Positions 40,719 to 49,565 are shown, numbered from the stretch's first letter. The stretch is DNA of 64,000 nt from an uncultured Desulfovibrio sp. (GCA_910587035.1 CAJUMQ010000005.1:68501-132500), one strand, 5' to 3'. Notes: generated by a model from the letters alone, not told the origin. Numbers and translations are program-made.

Positions 40719-43700
40719 ATGTCAGCAGAATTGATTTCCACTGGCAGCTGGTGGCTGCCGCTGATTGTTGGCTCGGCCATTTTGATTTATGCCACATGCA
40801 AGGCCGTATTGCAGCGCAACAATCCCAGGCGCCTGATTCTCTGGGGCGCATTGCATGATCTTGGAGTTTGTTTTTTTGGGCTATGCGCGCCTACTGCCAT
40901 GGGTGTGGCAGGGATCTGGATATATGTCATTTTTCAGGCATCAGCCAGACTCCTGGCCTGGTTCGCCCTGCAAAGACTGGCCGGTGATGTTGCAGCCAAA
41001 CAGGGCAGCAGCCTTGACCCGGCAGGCGTAAAAGGCGCTTTTCTGCCTGGACTAAGCACGCAGCGGCTTGCCTCTTCAGGCAGCAGGAATCCCTGGCCAG
41101 GCTCCCTTTTCGCTCTGGGCCTTCTTGCCGCGGTTGGCGGCTCGCCCTTCCTTGTGCCGGAAGGCAGAGCACTAATTGTCTCCAGTTTTGTGCAGACCCT
41201 CACTCAGCCTGCCTTTTTCTGCCTGATGCTGATGGCTGCAGCCACAACCATATTCATATGGCTGTATGTTGACACAGTGCGCATCATTTGTCTTGAGCCA
41301 TCCAGGAAGGACGATACAGCCGCAGGTGAATCCAGATCCCTGTCCGCCGGCGCGATTGTGCTAGTCCTGGGAATAGCTGTCGCCATTCTTGGTGTCTTTC
41401 GCGAGCCCATAACGGATTTTCTATGCCAGCCTCTTGGGCTTGAGCTTCCGCATAGCCCCGTGCACCTGTCATGGTGGGTCTATTATTGCGGAGCATTTGT
41501 TACTGGCGCGGCCTTTCTGCTGCGCTTTCCCTATGCCGCGCAGCTAGGCACCATGTTTGCCGCAGTGGCCTTTGCCGCTGTGTGCGCTTCTCCAGCCGGG
41601 CCTCTGGCAAACTTTTTCCTGTTTATCATCACCCTCATCGGGCTGGTGGTTGCAGTCTATTCCGTCAGCTACATTCATGGCCAGCGCAAGGGTTGGTACT
41701 GGTTCTTTCTGCTGCTGACCTTTGCATCCCTCACCGGCATTGTCTCAACACCCAATGAGCTGGCCATGTTCAGCTACTGGGAGCTTATGACATATGCCTC
41801 CTATTTTCTTATTGTACATGATTCCCGCCCAAAGGCATTCGCAGCCGGTCTCAAATACTATGTCATGTGTGGCGGTGGCGCCATATTCATGCTGCCTGGG
41901 TTGCTGGTCCTTGGCGTATTCGCCTATGAGCCATCCCTGGGGATCCAGATTCCTTTCTGGCTGCAGGCAGGCCTGATTCTCTGTCTAGCCGGTTTTGGCG
42001 TCAAGGCCGGCCTTGTGCCGCTCCATTCCTGGCTGCCAGATGCCCATCCGGCAGCTCCCTCATCAGTGTCCGCGCCACTGTCCGGTGTCATCACCAAGAT
42101 GGGAATCTTTGGCATCATCAGCGTGGTGTTCATAGGGGTAGGGCAGGCACAGGGAGATATTCCGGGGCTTTTCGGGCTTTCCTGGTTTGGAACATGGCTC
42201 TGTCTCATGGGTGCCGCTACCCTTATATATGGCGAGTTCATGGCCCTGTGCCAGACCGATATCAAAAGAATGCTCGCCTATTCAACCATGGGCCAGATTG
42301 GTGAAATTACCCTTGTGCTCGGCCTGGGCACATGGGCAGCCACCACAGGCGCACTCTGGCATGTTTTCAACCATGCGATTATGAAGGATCTGCTATTTCT
42401 TTGCGCCGGTGCGCTCATTCTGCGCGCAGGCAGCAGGGAACTCGCCGATCTGCGTGGTCTTGGCCATAAAATGCCACTGACCGTGGCCTGCATGACTGCG
42501 GGACTCATCAGCATAATGGGCCTGCCGCCTTTTGGAGCCTTCTACAGCAAATATATGATGATCCAGGCAGCAACCGATGCCGGCCATATCTGGGTCGCGG
42601 TGCTCCTGCTCGCCGGCGCTCTTGCGGGGGCCATATATTATACGAGAATCCTCAAGACACTTGTGCTGGAACAGAGGCCTGCAGATTTGCCGGTTGTCAC
42701 GGAGGATGCACCCTTCAGCATGAAGCTGGCAATGATCATCCTGGCTGCCCTTACGCTGCTTTTTGGCCTTGCGCCGCAGCTTTTGATGCCGGTCATTCTG
42801 CCGGTCGCCAGTATGTGCTACAATGCGCCGGCCAATGCCGCCGAAATTATTCATGCCATGAGCGTAAACTGGCCGGTGTATGTAATCTTTCCTGTATTCG
42901 GCGCGGTGTTGCCAGCCATATTCTGCGGCCGGCCCCGCATGGCAGGCTGGATGAGCGTGGGCGTTCTGCTTGTGACCGCCCTGCTTGTGGCCATCCTTGG
43001 CCGCAATCTCGATACACTCTCCTATTGCTTCGCCCTTATTGTGCCGCTTATTGGCGCTGTAAACATGGCATATGCCGTGGGCTATATGTCGCATAGCCAT
43101 ACCCAGTGGAGATTTTACTGCGCCTTTACCTGCATGTGCGGCGGTCTGGTTGGCATGGCGTCAGCCCAGCACCTGCTCAGCTTCTTCCTCTTCTGGGAGA
43201 TCATGAGTTCATGGACGCTGTATCTGGCCATAGCCCATGAGGGAGATGGCAATGCCTTGCGGGAGGCATTCAAATATTTCCTCTTCAATCTTTTCGGCGC
43301 AGGCTTCATCTTTGTTGGCCTGGCCATCACAGGGCCCTCGGTGCCATTCAATGCCGGGCTCATCAATGGCTATTTGCCAGAGATATCGCCATGGCTGGCA
43401 TGGACCGGCATGGCGCTGCTTGCAACCGGGTTTGTGCTCAAGGCCGCGCAGCTGCCATTGCGCATTGACTGGCAGATGCATCCCGCCCTGGCTCCAACCC
43501 CGGTATCTGGATACATTTCGTCAGTTCTGCTTAAGAGCGCCATCATAGCCCTGATCAAGCTGTTTATGCTGCTTGGCGGCAGTTATGCCATTGCCGGTAT
43601 CATGGGATCATTTGGCACTGGCCTCATCACAACAGTTGTCATGTGGATTGGCGGCATCACCATTGTGATGGCCGCTGTTCAGGCGCTCCTGGCAAATGGC

Positions 43701-44522
43701 CTGAAGCTGGTTTTCATATACTCCACAGTCAGCCAGCTTGGTTATATGGTGCTTGCCGTGGCCTGCGGAGGCGCTCTCGGCTATGCCGGCGGCATGCTGC
43801 ATCTAGTCAACCATGTGTTTTTCAAGGATCTGCTGTTCCTCATATGCGGCGCGGTCATGTTTGCCACTGGCCGTGAAACCCTGACCGAGCTAGGCGGCAT
43901 TGGCCGTAAAATGCCCTGGACCCTCCTGATGTTCGCCATAGCCGGGCTTTCCCTTGTGGGTGTGCCTCCCACCAGCGGTTTCTCGTCCAAATGGATTATC
44001 TATCAGGCTCTGATGCAGGCCGGTCAGCCATTTTTGGCATTGCTGTCTCTGGTAGGCAGTGTCATCACCCTTGCATATATAGCCAAGTTCTTGCATGCGG
44101 CATTCCTTGGCCAGAGTGCATGCGATCTGAATGATGTCCATGAGGCGCCTGCAGTCATGCTCATACCCATGGGGATTCTGGCGGTTGGCTGTGTGCTCAC
44201 CGGCATATTCCCTGGTCTTGCCCTTTATCCCATCAACAATATTCTTGCCCAATACGGCGCTCCTGTGCTTGACGTGGGTATTTCCGGCATATTGGCAGGC
44301 CATGGGGCCTGGAATGCCACAGGCATGTTTGTAATGATGGCAATCGCCTTCATTGGCGCCGCATGGTTTTTGCGTCACTTCACAAAACTGCGCGAGGTTG
44401 ATGTGCACACATGCGGTCTGCCGACACAGACTGCCGCCAGCCGCATGACGCCGGCAAGTATCTATGGTGATCTGTTCAGAATGCTCAGCGGTGGCAAAAC
44501 CGCCAGGGAGAATCGTCAATGA
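40719..44522 (+). CDS. cooM: CooM, fused double NuoL-like proton pump subunit of the Coo hydrogenase
   Basis: A very large integral membrane protein, 1267 residues, formed by two antiporter-like (NuoL/MrpA/HyfB) modules in tandem. The first has FSYWELMTYASYF (Glu about residue 352), then GVKAGLVPLHSWLPDAHPAAP (about 430-445). The second has FFLFWEIMSSWTLYL (about 825), then KAAQLPLRIDWQMHPALAPTPVS (about 911). The conserved Glu and Lys for proton transfer occur in both modules. This fusion is the CooM type of the CO-induced hydrogenase of Rhodospirillum and Desulfovibrio. I start at 40719; an earlier ATG at 40659 adds 20 residues unlike the family. The end overlaps cooK (ATGA). Confidence 0.92.
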   Translation: MSAELISTGSWWLPLIVGSAILIYATCKAVLQRNNPRRLILWGALHDLGVCFFGLCAPTAMGVAGIWIYVIFQASARLLAWFALQRLAGDVAAKQGSSLDPAGVKGAFLPGLSTQRLASSGSRNPWPGSLFALGLLAAVGGSPFLVPEGRALIVSSFVQTLTQPAFFCLMLMAAATTIFIWLYVDTVRIICLEPSRKDDTAAGESRSLSAGAIVLVLGIAVAILGVFREPITDFLCQPLGLELPHSPVHLSWWVYYCGAFVTGAAFLLRFPYAAQLGTMFAAVAFAAVCASPAGPLANFFLFIITLIGLVVAVYSVSYIHGQRKGWYWFFLLLTFASLTGIVSTPNELAMFSYWELMTYASYFLIVHDSRPKAFAAGLKYYVMCGGGAIFMLPGLLVLGVFAYEPSLGIQIPFWLQAGLILCLAGFGVKAGLVPLHSWLPDAHPAAPSSVSAPLSGVITKMGIFGIISVVFIGVGQAQGDIPGLFGLSWFGTWLCLMGAATLIYGEFMALCQTDIKRMLAYSTMGQIGEITLVLGLGTWAATTGALWHVFNHAIMKDLLFLCAGALILRAGSRELADLRGLGHKMPLTVACMTAGLISIMGLPPFGAFYSKYMMIQAATDAGHIWVAVLLLAGALAGAIYYTRILKTLVLEQRPADLPVVTEDAPFSMKLAMIILAALTLLFGLAPQLLMPVILPVASMCYNAPANAAEIIHAMSVNWPVYVIFPVFGAVLPAIFCGRPRMAGWMSVGVLLVTALLVAILGRNLDTLSYCFALIVPLIGAVNMAYAVGYMSHSHTQWRFYCAFTCMCGGLVGMASAQHLLSFFLFWEIMSSWTLYLAIAHEGDGNALREAFKYFLFNLFGAGFIFVGLAITGPSVPFNAGLINGYLPEISPWLAWTGMALLATGFVLKAAQLPLRIDWQMHPALAPTPVSGYISSVLLKSAIIALIKLFMLLGGSYAIAGIMGSFGTGLITTVVMWIGGITIVMAAVQALLANGLKLVFIYSTVSQLGYMVLAVACGGALGYAGGMLHLVNHVFFKDLLFLICGAVMFATGRETLTELGGIGRKMPWTLLMFAIAGLSLVGVPPTSGFSSKWIIYQALMQAGQPFLALLSLVGSVITLAYIAKFLHAAFLGQSACDLNDVHEAPAVMLIPMGILAVGCVLTGIFPGLALYPINNILAQYGAPVLDVGISGILAGHGAWNATGMFVMMAIAFIGAAWFLRHFTKLREVDVHTCGLPTQTAASRMTPASIYGDLFRMLSGGKTARENRQ

Positions 44523-45490
44523 GTGACACATTACTTGCCATTCTTCATATGTGCATCTTTCCGGGTGGAGCTTTCGCCCTGCTGGTTGGCTTCTTTTTCA
44601 AGGGTCTGGATCGGCGGGTGGAGGCGCGGCTGCAAAGGCGCGTGGGTCCGCCCCTGATACAGCCCTGGCTGGATATGGCCAAATTGCTGACCAAAGAAAC
44701 ACTTATTCCAAACACGGCCTGCAAGCCCGCATTCCTGCTGGCGCCAGTGTTCGGTTTTACTGGCATGGCTGTATGCGCTGCCTTTATTCCCATCCCTGGC
44801 GTGTATGAAGGTCTATCCAGAATGGGAGATTTGCTGGTAATTTTCTATCTTTTGCCCATTCCGGCAATCGCATTGATGCTTGGTGGCTCCGCTTCCAGCT
44901 CTCCATTTGGCGCTTTTGGTTTTTCGCGTGAAATGCTGATGATGCTGGCATATGAAACTCCATTGCTTATGGTTATGCTGGCTGTGGCGATGCTGGTTGG
45001 CAAATCCATGGCGGGGGGAGCGTGGAGCGCGGAATTTTCGCTGCTGCAGATCGTATCCTGGCAGCAGGCCAATGGCTCCCTTGGTCTCAACCCTGCCATG
45101 ATCCCGGCTCTTTGCGCCTATCTGATCTTTTTACCAGGCACCATGGGTGTTGCTCCCTTTGATATTGCCGAGGCGGAAACAGAAATTCTGGAAGGTCCAC
45201 TGCTCGAATACGGCGGTCCTCTGCTGGCCCTGTTCCAGGTGACATCCTCCCTTAAATCTTTTGTTGTGCTTGGTCTCGGGGTTGCTCTGTTCTTTCCTGG
45301 CACTATCTGCCCATGGTGGCCCATCAATCTGCTGTGGTTTGTATTCAAGTGTCTGGTGCTGATGCTGCTGTCTCTTACTTTGGTCAAGTCCGCCACAGGG
45401 CGCTACCGCATTGATCAGGCTTTCCGGTTTTATGTGACTGTGCCCACAGTGCTTGCCCTCTGCAGTCTTGTTCTTGTCTGGGTGATGTAG
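44519..45490 (+). CDS. cooK: CooK, NuoH-like membrane subunit of the Coo hydrogenase
   Basis: A 323-residue NuoH/HycD-like membrane protein with about eight helices, linking the hydrophilic hydrogenase arm to the pumping subunits. The opening loop GLDRRVEARLQRRVGPPLIQPWLDMAKLLTKE contains the R-VGP-x-x-x-x-P-x-x-D-x-x-KLL-x-KE pattern. The FDIAEAETEILEGPLLEYGGP loop is the acidic quinone-chamber-like region that energy-converting hydrogenases keep. It overlaps cooM by 4 nt and is followed after 9 bp by cooL. Confidence 0.94.
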   Translation: MSDTLLAILHMCIFPGGAFALLVGFFFKGLDRRVEARLQRRVGPPLIQPWLDMAKLLTKETLIPNTACKPAFLLAPVFGFTGMAVCAAFIPIPGVYEGLSRMGDLLVIFYLLPIPAIALMLGGSASSSPFGAFGFSREMLMMLAYETPLLMVMLAVAMLVGKSMAGGAWSAEFSLLQIVSWQQANGSLGLNPAMIPALCAYLIFLPGTMGVAPFDIAEAETEILEGPLLEYGGPLLALFQVTSSLKSFVVLGLGVALFFPGTICPWWPINLLWFVFKCLVLMLLSLTLVKSATGRYRIDQAFRFYVTVPTVLALCSLVLVWVM

Positions 45491-45499
45491 GAGGTTGCC

Positions 45500-45949
45500 A
45501 TGGCTTTGGAAAACACATTAAAAAAACTGTCGGTGCGTTCGCCCTGGCTTTTCAGGATAAATGCCGGTTCCTGCAATGGCTGTGATGTGGAGCTTGCCAC
45601 TACCGCCTGCATCCCCCGTTATGATGTGGAGAGGATTGGCTGCCGTTATTGTGGCAGTCCAAGACATGCCGATATTGTGCTTATTACCGGCCCCCTGACA
45701 ACAAGAGTAAAGGAAAGGGTTCTCACTGTCTGGAATGAGATACCCGAGCCCAAGGTTACTGTGGCGGTTGGCATCTGTCCCATTTCTGGTGGAGTATTTC
45801 GTGAGGGGTACAGCATAGAGGGCCCGATAGACAGATACATACCTGTCGATGTCAATGTGCCGGGATGCCCCCCCAGACCCCAGGCAATACTCGAGGGCGT
45901 TGTCAAGGCCAGGGAAATCTGGCTGAAAAAACTCGGCATCGATCAATGA
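45500..45949 (+). CDS. cooL: CooL, small [4Fe-4S] subunit of the Coo hydrogenase
   Basis: A 149-residue NuoB/hydrogenase small-subunit homologue. The proximal [4Fe-4S] ligands are Cys25 and Cys28 (GSCNGCDVE), Cys93 (VGICPISGG) and Cys123 (PGCPPRP), the full set. It pairs with CooH and relays electrons from the FeS chain to the NiFe site. TAGGAGG precedes the ATG. Its TGA overlaps the ATG of the small FeS ORF that follows (ATGA). Confidence 0.95.
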   Translation: MALENTLKKLSVRSPWLFRINAGSCNGCDVELATTACIPRYDVERIGCRYCGSPRHADIVLITGPLTTRVKERVLTVWNEIPEPKVTVAVGICPISGGVFREGYSIEGPIDRYIPVDVNVPGCPPRPQAILEGVVKAREIWLKKLGIDQ

Positions 45950-46107
45950 GAGCAATTTTTTTGAATTATTTGCGGGGCATAGGCTCGGCCATATTAAGAT
46001 TGGCCAAAAGCGGCAATAGCGGCTGCCGACGCTGCGGCGCCTGTCATCACGTTTGCATATTGCTTAAACCGGCAACCCGCGAAGTCCAAAAGGACGGTGA
46101 GAAATAA
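45946..46107 (+). CDS. 53-residue putative [4Fe-4S] mini-protein in the coo operon
   Basis: A 53-codon frame starts at the ATG overlapping the cooL stop (4 nt) and ends one base before the cooX ATG, so it fills the whole gap. The N-terminus is amphipathic and basic (MRAIFLNYLRGIGSAILRLAK). It resembles in character the first 15 residues of CooX (MAGFLKVLFRNLLE). A single cluster motif follows, GCRRCGACHHVC (C-x2-C-x2-C-x3-C), then a charged tail of 18 residues. There is no proline after the last cysteine, unlike many ferredoxins. It could be an extra electron-transfer subunit, a CooX duplicate remnant, or a coupled leader peptide. I know no family of this exact layout. Confidence 0.6.
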   Translation: MRAIFLNYLRGIGSAILRLAKSGNSGCRRCGACHHVCILLKPATREVQKDGEK

Positions 46108-46108
46108 T

Positions 46109-46687
46109 ATGGCAGGTTTTTTAAAAGTTCTTTTCCGTAATCTGCTGGAAGGGCCCAGCACGGATCCCTTTCCTTTTGGCGAAACATTCACACCGGAGCG
46201 CCTGCGGGGCAAAGTGGTGGTTGATCCTGATCTTTGTGTCGGCTGTGGCATATGTAAGCGAGTTTGCGCAGCAGGAGCCATTGACATAACCAAAAAGGGC
46301 GATGAGAGTGGCTACACCATCACTGTGTGGCGCAATTCCTGCTGTCTATGCGCAACATGCCGGCTGTATTGCCCAACCGGAGCAATGACCATCACCAATG
46401 ACTGGCATCATGCGCACCTTGAAGCAGAAAAATACGACTGTCTTGAGCAGCACGTCATTGATTATGAGCCATGCAGGCACTGCGGCACCATGATTCGGCC
46501 TTTGCCGGCCAAATTGTGTGACAAGCTGTATGCCAATAACAAAGATATTGATGTAGATGTTGTGCGGCATCTCTGCCCAAAATGCAGGCAGCTTGAGGAT
46601 GCTCGCCATATAGAGCATAAAGCGCCCCTTGAGGCGGAACGACCAGGGGAAATCCCCATGGTGTCTGCCGGGGGGGGAGACCATTGA
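46109..46687 (+). CDS. cooX: CooX, two-cluster ferredoxin-like subunit
   Basis: A 192-residue NuoI/HycF-like polyferredoxin. The amphipathic N-terminus (MAGFLKVLFRNLLEG) is followed by two [4Fe-4S] motifs, CVGCGICKRVC with AAGAI, and CCLCATCRLYCPTGAM. The C-terminal part has two further cysteine pairs (EPCRHCG and CPKCRQ) that look like a zinc-ribbon-like site, as found in CooX/HycF relatives. It passes electrons from CooF to CooL. It starts one base after the preceding mini-ORF stop. The ATG at 46109 is preferred to one four codons earlier, which lies inside the mini-ORF. Confidence 0.92.
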   Translation: MAGFLKVLFRNLLEGPSTDPFPFGETFTPERLRGKVVVDPDLCVGCGICKRVCAAGAIDITKKGDESGYTITVWRNSCCLCATCRLYCPTGAMTITNDWHHAHLEAEKYDCLEQHVIDYEPCRHCGTMIRPLPAKLCDKLYANNKDIDVDVVRHLCPKCRQLEDARHIEHKAPLEAERPGEIPMVSAGGGDH

Positions 46688-46753
46688 ACTGGAGAACAGG
46701 CAAAAGGCCAAAACCGAATAATATTGCCGTTCATTAATGTTAAGGAAAAATAT

Positions 46754-47290
46754 ATGCATGATATTATCAAGGGTAATCCCCATGTGCTGGAAGGCCTTGA
46801 AAAGCTTTGCACAGGGAAAAAAGCCATACAGCATACACAAGACAGCTTTGGAAATGCCTTCCACTGGTTTTTGCTTGATGAACCGGCCCTGATTGTGGAA
46901 GCGGCAAAGATTCTTCATGATCCCGGTGCGCGTCTGGCCATGATCAGTGCCTATGCAGTTCGCGGCGATGACAAAAAATTTCAAAACGCATGTTATGAAT
47001 TTGTGCTTGAAGGCACTGTCTATAATGTAACCGCGCACATGGATGAACAACATCCTGATGTACCCTCCATCACTCCGATTTTTGCAAATGCTGACTGGCA
47101 TGAGCGTGAGATGATGGAGCTTTTTGGCATCAAAATCACCAACCATCCCAACCCCCGCAGGCTGTTTCTCGATGAGGAGCTTGATAAGGGCATGCTGGCT
47201 AAGACAGTGCCCCTCTCTGTGATGATGAACGGGGCAAGCTCATCAGAGCTTTGGGAAATGATACTTTCTGACAAAGGGGAAAAAGCGTGA
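46754..47290 (+). CDS. cooU: CooU, NuoC-like subunit of the Coo hydrogenase
   Basis: A 178-residue NuoC/HycE-N-terminal homologue. The family signature is ITPIFANADWHEREMMELFGIKITNHPNPRRLFL (W-x-ERE-x-x-(D/E)-x-(F/Y)-G). AAGGA is 7 nt before the ATG at 46754. It belongs to the connecting arm of the enzyme. It overlaps cooH by 4 nt through GTGA. Confidence 0.93.
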   Translation: MHDIIKGNPHVLEGLEKLCTGKKAIQHTQDSFGNAFHWFLLDEPALIVEAAKILHDPGARLAMISAYAVRGDDKKFQNACYEFVLEGTVYNVTAHMDEQHPDVPSITPIFANADWHEREMMELFGIKITNHPNPRRLFLDEELDKGMLAKTVPLSVMMNGASSSELWEMILSDKGEKA

Positions 47291-48369
47291 GCAAGACATT
47301 TAATCTGCCCCTTGGCCCGGTGCATGTGGCTCTCGAGGAGCCTGTATATTTCAATCTGGATGTGGAAGGCGAAACAATTCGCAAGGTGGATATAACCTCC
47401 GGCCATGTTCATCGTGGCATGGAGGCAATGGCAATGCAGCGCAATCTCATCAAGAACACAACCTTGACTGAGCGCGTTTGCTCCCTTTGCTCCAACAGCC
47501 ATTCTTTCACATACTGCATGAGCGTGGAAAATGCCCTGGGCATGACTGTGCCACGCCGGGCAAGATATTTGCGGGTGCTGGCTGAAGAAATCAAGCGCAT
47601 TGCCTCCCATCTTTTCAACACTGCAATTCAGGCGCATATAATAGGTTTCAAATCCCTTTTTATGCATGTGATGGAGGTGCGCGAGATAATACAGGACGTA
47701 AAGGAATCTGTTTATGGCAATCGCATGAATCTCGCAGCCAATTGCATTGGCGGTGTAAAATACGATGTTAATGGCGAATATATAACCTATATTCTAAACC
47801 AGATAGACAGGCTCGAGCCCCAGGTTTCCGAAATCAGGGATATTTACAGCTCCAATCACAATGTTCTGGCGCGTACAAAAGGCATTGGCATACTGCCAAA
47901 AGAGGATGCCATTCGCCTTGGCGTTGTTGGTCCAGTAGCCCGGGGTTCTGGAGTCATGAATGATGTGCGCAAGGAATCCCCATATGCGGCCTATACTGAA
48001 CTTGAGTTCAAGTCATTCACACGTGAGGCAGGCTGCGTTTATTCACGTACACAGGTCCGGCTGGATGAAGTATTGGAATCATTCAATATTGTTCGCCAGG
48101 TCTGCAAAAATCTGCCTGATGGGCCATTAAAAACACCCATGAACGCGATTCCTGTGACACAGGCATGCGCGCGAAGCGAGGCCCCCAGGGGTGAAGTGTT
48201 TTATTATATACGCACAAATGGCACGGACATTCCTGAAAGGCTTAAATGGCGCGTGCCCTCCTATATGAACTGGGAGGCCCTTGGCGTGATGATGCGAGAT
48301 TGCGCTGTGGCTGATTCCGCCCTGATTGCCAATAGCATTGACCCCTGCGTGTCATGCACGGAAAGATAA
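47287..48369 (+). CDS. cooH: CooH, [NiFe] hydrogenase large subunit
   Basis: The 360-residue catalytic subunit, group 4 [NiFe]-hydrogenase. The NiFe site ligands are Cys65/Cys68 (ERVCSLCSNSH) and Cys354/Cys357 (SIDPCVSCTER). The protein ends three residues after the last ligand, so there is no C-terminal extension to be cleaved, as described for CooH of Rhodospirillum rubrum. It starts with GTG at 47287, overlapping the cooU stop. With CooF it would couple ferredoxin or CO-derived electrons to H2 production and ion pumping. Confidence 0.95.
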   Translation: MSKTFNLPLGPVHVALEEPVYFNLDVEGETIRKVDITSGHVHRGMEAMAMQRNLIKNTTLTERVCSLCSNSHSFTYCMSVENALGMTVPRRARYLRVLAEEIKRIASHLFNTAIQAHIIGFKSLFMHVMEVREIIQDVKESVYGNRMNLAANCIGGVKYDVNGEYITYILNQIDRLEPQVSEIRDIYSSNHNVLARTKGIGILPKEDAIRLGVVGPVARGSGVMNDVRKESPYAAYTELEFKSFTREAGCVYSRTQVRLDEVLESFNIVRQVCKNLPDGPLKTPMNAIPVTQACARSEAPRGEVFYYIRTNGTDIPERLKWRVPSYMNWEALGVMMRDCAVADSALIANSIDPCVSCTER

Positions 48370-48372
48370 CAG

Positions 48373-48753
48373 GTGCATGAGGCAAGCCTTGTACAGGGCC
48401 TATTAAGAACCATAGATGGATCAATAGCCGATTATAATGCCGCCAACCCGCTGAAAAAGGTTACAGGAATAAGCGAGATTAAATGTTCGGCGGGTTTGCT
48501 GGCATGTTTTGAACCCCAGGCCCTGCAGGCATGTTTTGAGATTTTTGCTGAAGGCACACCTGCGGAAAAAGCGGAGTTGATCATAGATACTTCGCCCCTG
48601 GAATGCACATGCGGCGATTGCGGACATAAATTCAGCCTTTTGAGAAGGGAGTTTGTCTGTCCCTTTTGCGCAAGCGAGAATATTAACTTCAAGGGCGGCA
48701 ATGGTCTTGTTTTGCAAGCTGTAAAAGTTGAATGCGAGGGAGACAATGATTGA
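48373..48753 (+). CDS. hypA: HypA, nickel-insertion accessory protein
   Basis: A 126-residue HypA/HybF protein delivering nickel to the hydrogenase large subunit. The GTG start at 48373 yields MHEASLVQGLL, keeping the nickel-binding His2 and Glu3. The zinc site is formed by the CxxC pairs CTCGDCGHKF and CPFCASE. It overlaps cooF by 8 nt. It is the only hyp gene in the window, so HypB-F must be elsewhere. Confidence 0.95.
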   Translation: MHEASLVQGLLRTIDGSIADYNAANPLKKVTGISEIKCSAGLLACFEPQALQACFEIFAEGTPAEKAELIIDTSPLECTCGDCGHKFSLLRREFVCPFCASENINFKGGNGLVLQAVKVECEGDND

Positions 48754-49369
48754 GCATATTCGTGTAACCCCTGACAAGTGCAAGGCTTGCCGCCGTTGCG
48801 AAGTGGCCTGTATTGCGGCTCACCATGGCATGTCTTTCAAGGAGGCCATGAAACACAGGGATATGTATGTTTCCCGTGTGCAGGTGGTCAAGGCCGAGGG
48901 TCTGAAAACAACTGTGCGCTGCCATCAATGCGATCCTGCCCCCTGTTGCAACATTTGCCCCACAGGCGCGCTGCAGCAGGACAAAGATGGCAGGATAGTG
49001 CTCAATGAGCAACTATGTGTGGCATGCAAGCTGTGCATTTCTGCCTGCCCCTATGGCACAATTTCTCTTGATACCTTTTGCGGCAATGAGGTGATTAAAG
49101 ATACTGGCGGGGAAGGCAATGCCGAGGCCTGTCTTTTCCCCCGCAAGGATGTGGCCGTGCGTTGCGACATGTGCCATGACTGGCGTATTGAAAACGGAAA
49201 AAAAATCACAGCCTGCATGGAAGTTTGTCCTGTGCGCTGCCTCTCCATGGTGTTGACCGATGGCACAGTGGTAGAGCCGCCTTTGCCGGAAAAAAAGGCG
49301 GTTGCAGCAAAATCTGAAAATACGGCAACCGAAATCCGTAAAACACCAGAATCCGAAAAAACAGCCTGA
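48746..49369 (+). CDS. cooF: CooF-type 4x[4Fe-4S] electron-transfer protein
   Basis: A 207-residue ferredoxin-like protein of the DMSO reductase B/CooF type, cytosolic, with no signal peptide. The four cysteine groups are CKACRRCEVACIAAHHG (residues 12-22), CHQCDPAPCCNICPTGAL, CVACKLCISACPYG, and CDMCHDW plus CMEVCPVRCL. In Rhodospirillum CooF links CO dehydrogenase to the hydrogenase. No cooS occurs in this window, so its donor could be another enzyme. A Lys/Glu/Thr-rich tail follows. The ATG at 48746 overlaps hypA. Confidence 0.92.
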   Translation: MIEHIRVTPDKCKACRRCEVACIAAHHGMSFKEAMKHRDMYVSRVQVVKAEGLKTTVRCHQCDPAPCCNICPTGALQQDKDGRIVLNEQLCVACKLCISACPYGTISLDTFCGNEVIKDTGGEGNAEACLFPRKDVAVRCDMCHDWRIENGKKITACMEVCPVRCLSMVLTDGTVVEPPLPEKKAVAAKSENTATEIRKTPESEKTA

Positions 49370-49388
49370 TAAACACCTTTGCCTGCTT

Positions 49389-49421
49389 AAAAATCCGTAT
49401 CAGCTTGATGCGGATTTTTTT
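49389..49421 (+). terminator. rho-independent terminator of the coo operon
   Basis: ATCCGTATCA and TGATGCGGAT form a stem with one wobble and a 3-nt loop, followed by seven T residues. It lies about 20 nt after the cooF stop. Confidence 0.9.
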
Positions 49422-49427
49422 ATGCAG

Positions 49428-49480
49428 AGATAAAGCTTGCCTGCATGATAATATGCAAGCAAGCTTTATCTCTTTTTTAA
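49428..49480 (+). terminator. second tandem terminator after the coo operon
   Basis: AGATAAAGCTTGC and GCAAGCTTTATCT form a perfect 13-bp stem, extended internally by TGCAT/ATGCA, and followed by TCTTTTTT. It starts 6 nt after the first terminator and gives a strong transcription block before the chemoreceptor gene. Confidence 0.88.
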
Positions 49481-49535
49481 TACTAAAAAATTCACTGGCT
49501 TATAAAATATATCGATAGGTATACGTATAAAACCA

Positions 49536-49565
49536 TTGACATTTCTCTATTTTTAGTGTTACATT
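49536..49565 (+). promoter_or_regulatory. probable promoter for the chemoreceptor gene
   Basis: TTGACA, an 18-nt spacer and TACATT. The -35 is a perfect consensus and the -10 matches 4 of 6. It lies about 140 nt before the chemoreceptor start, right behind the two terminators. Confidence 0.5.
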
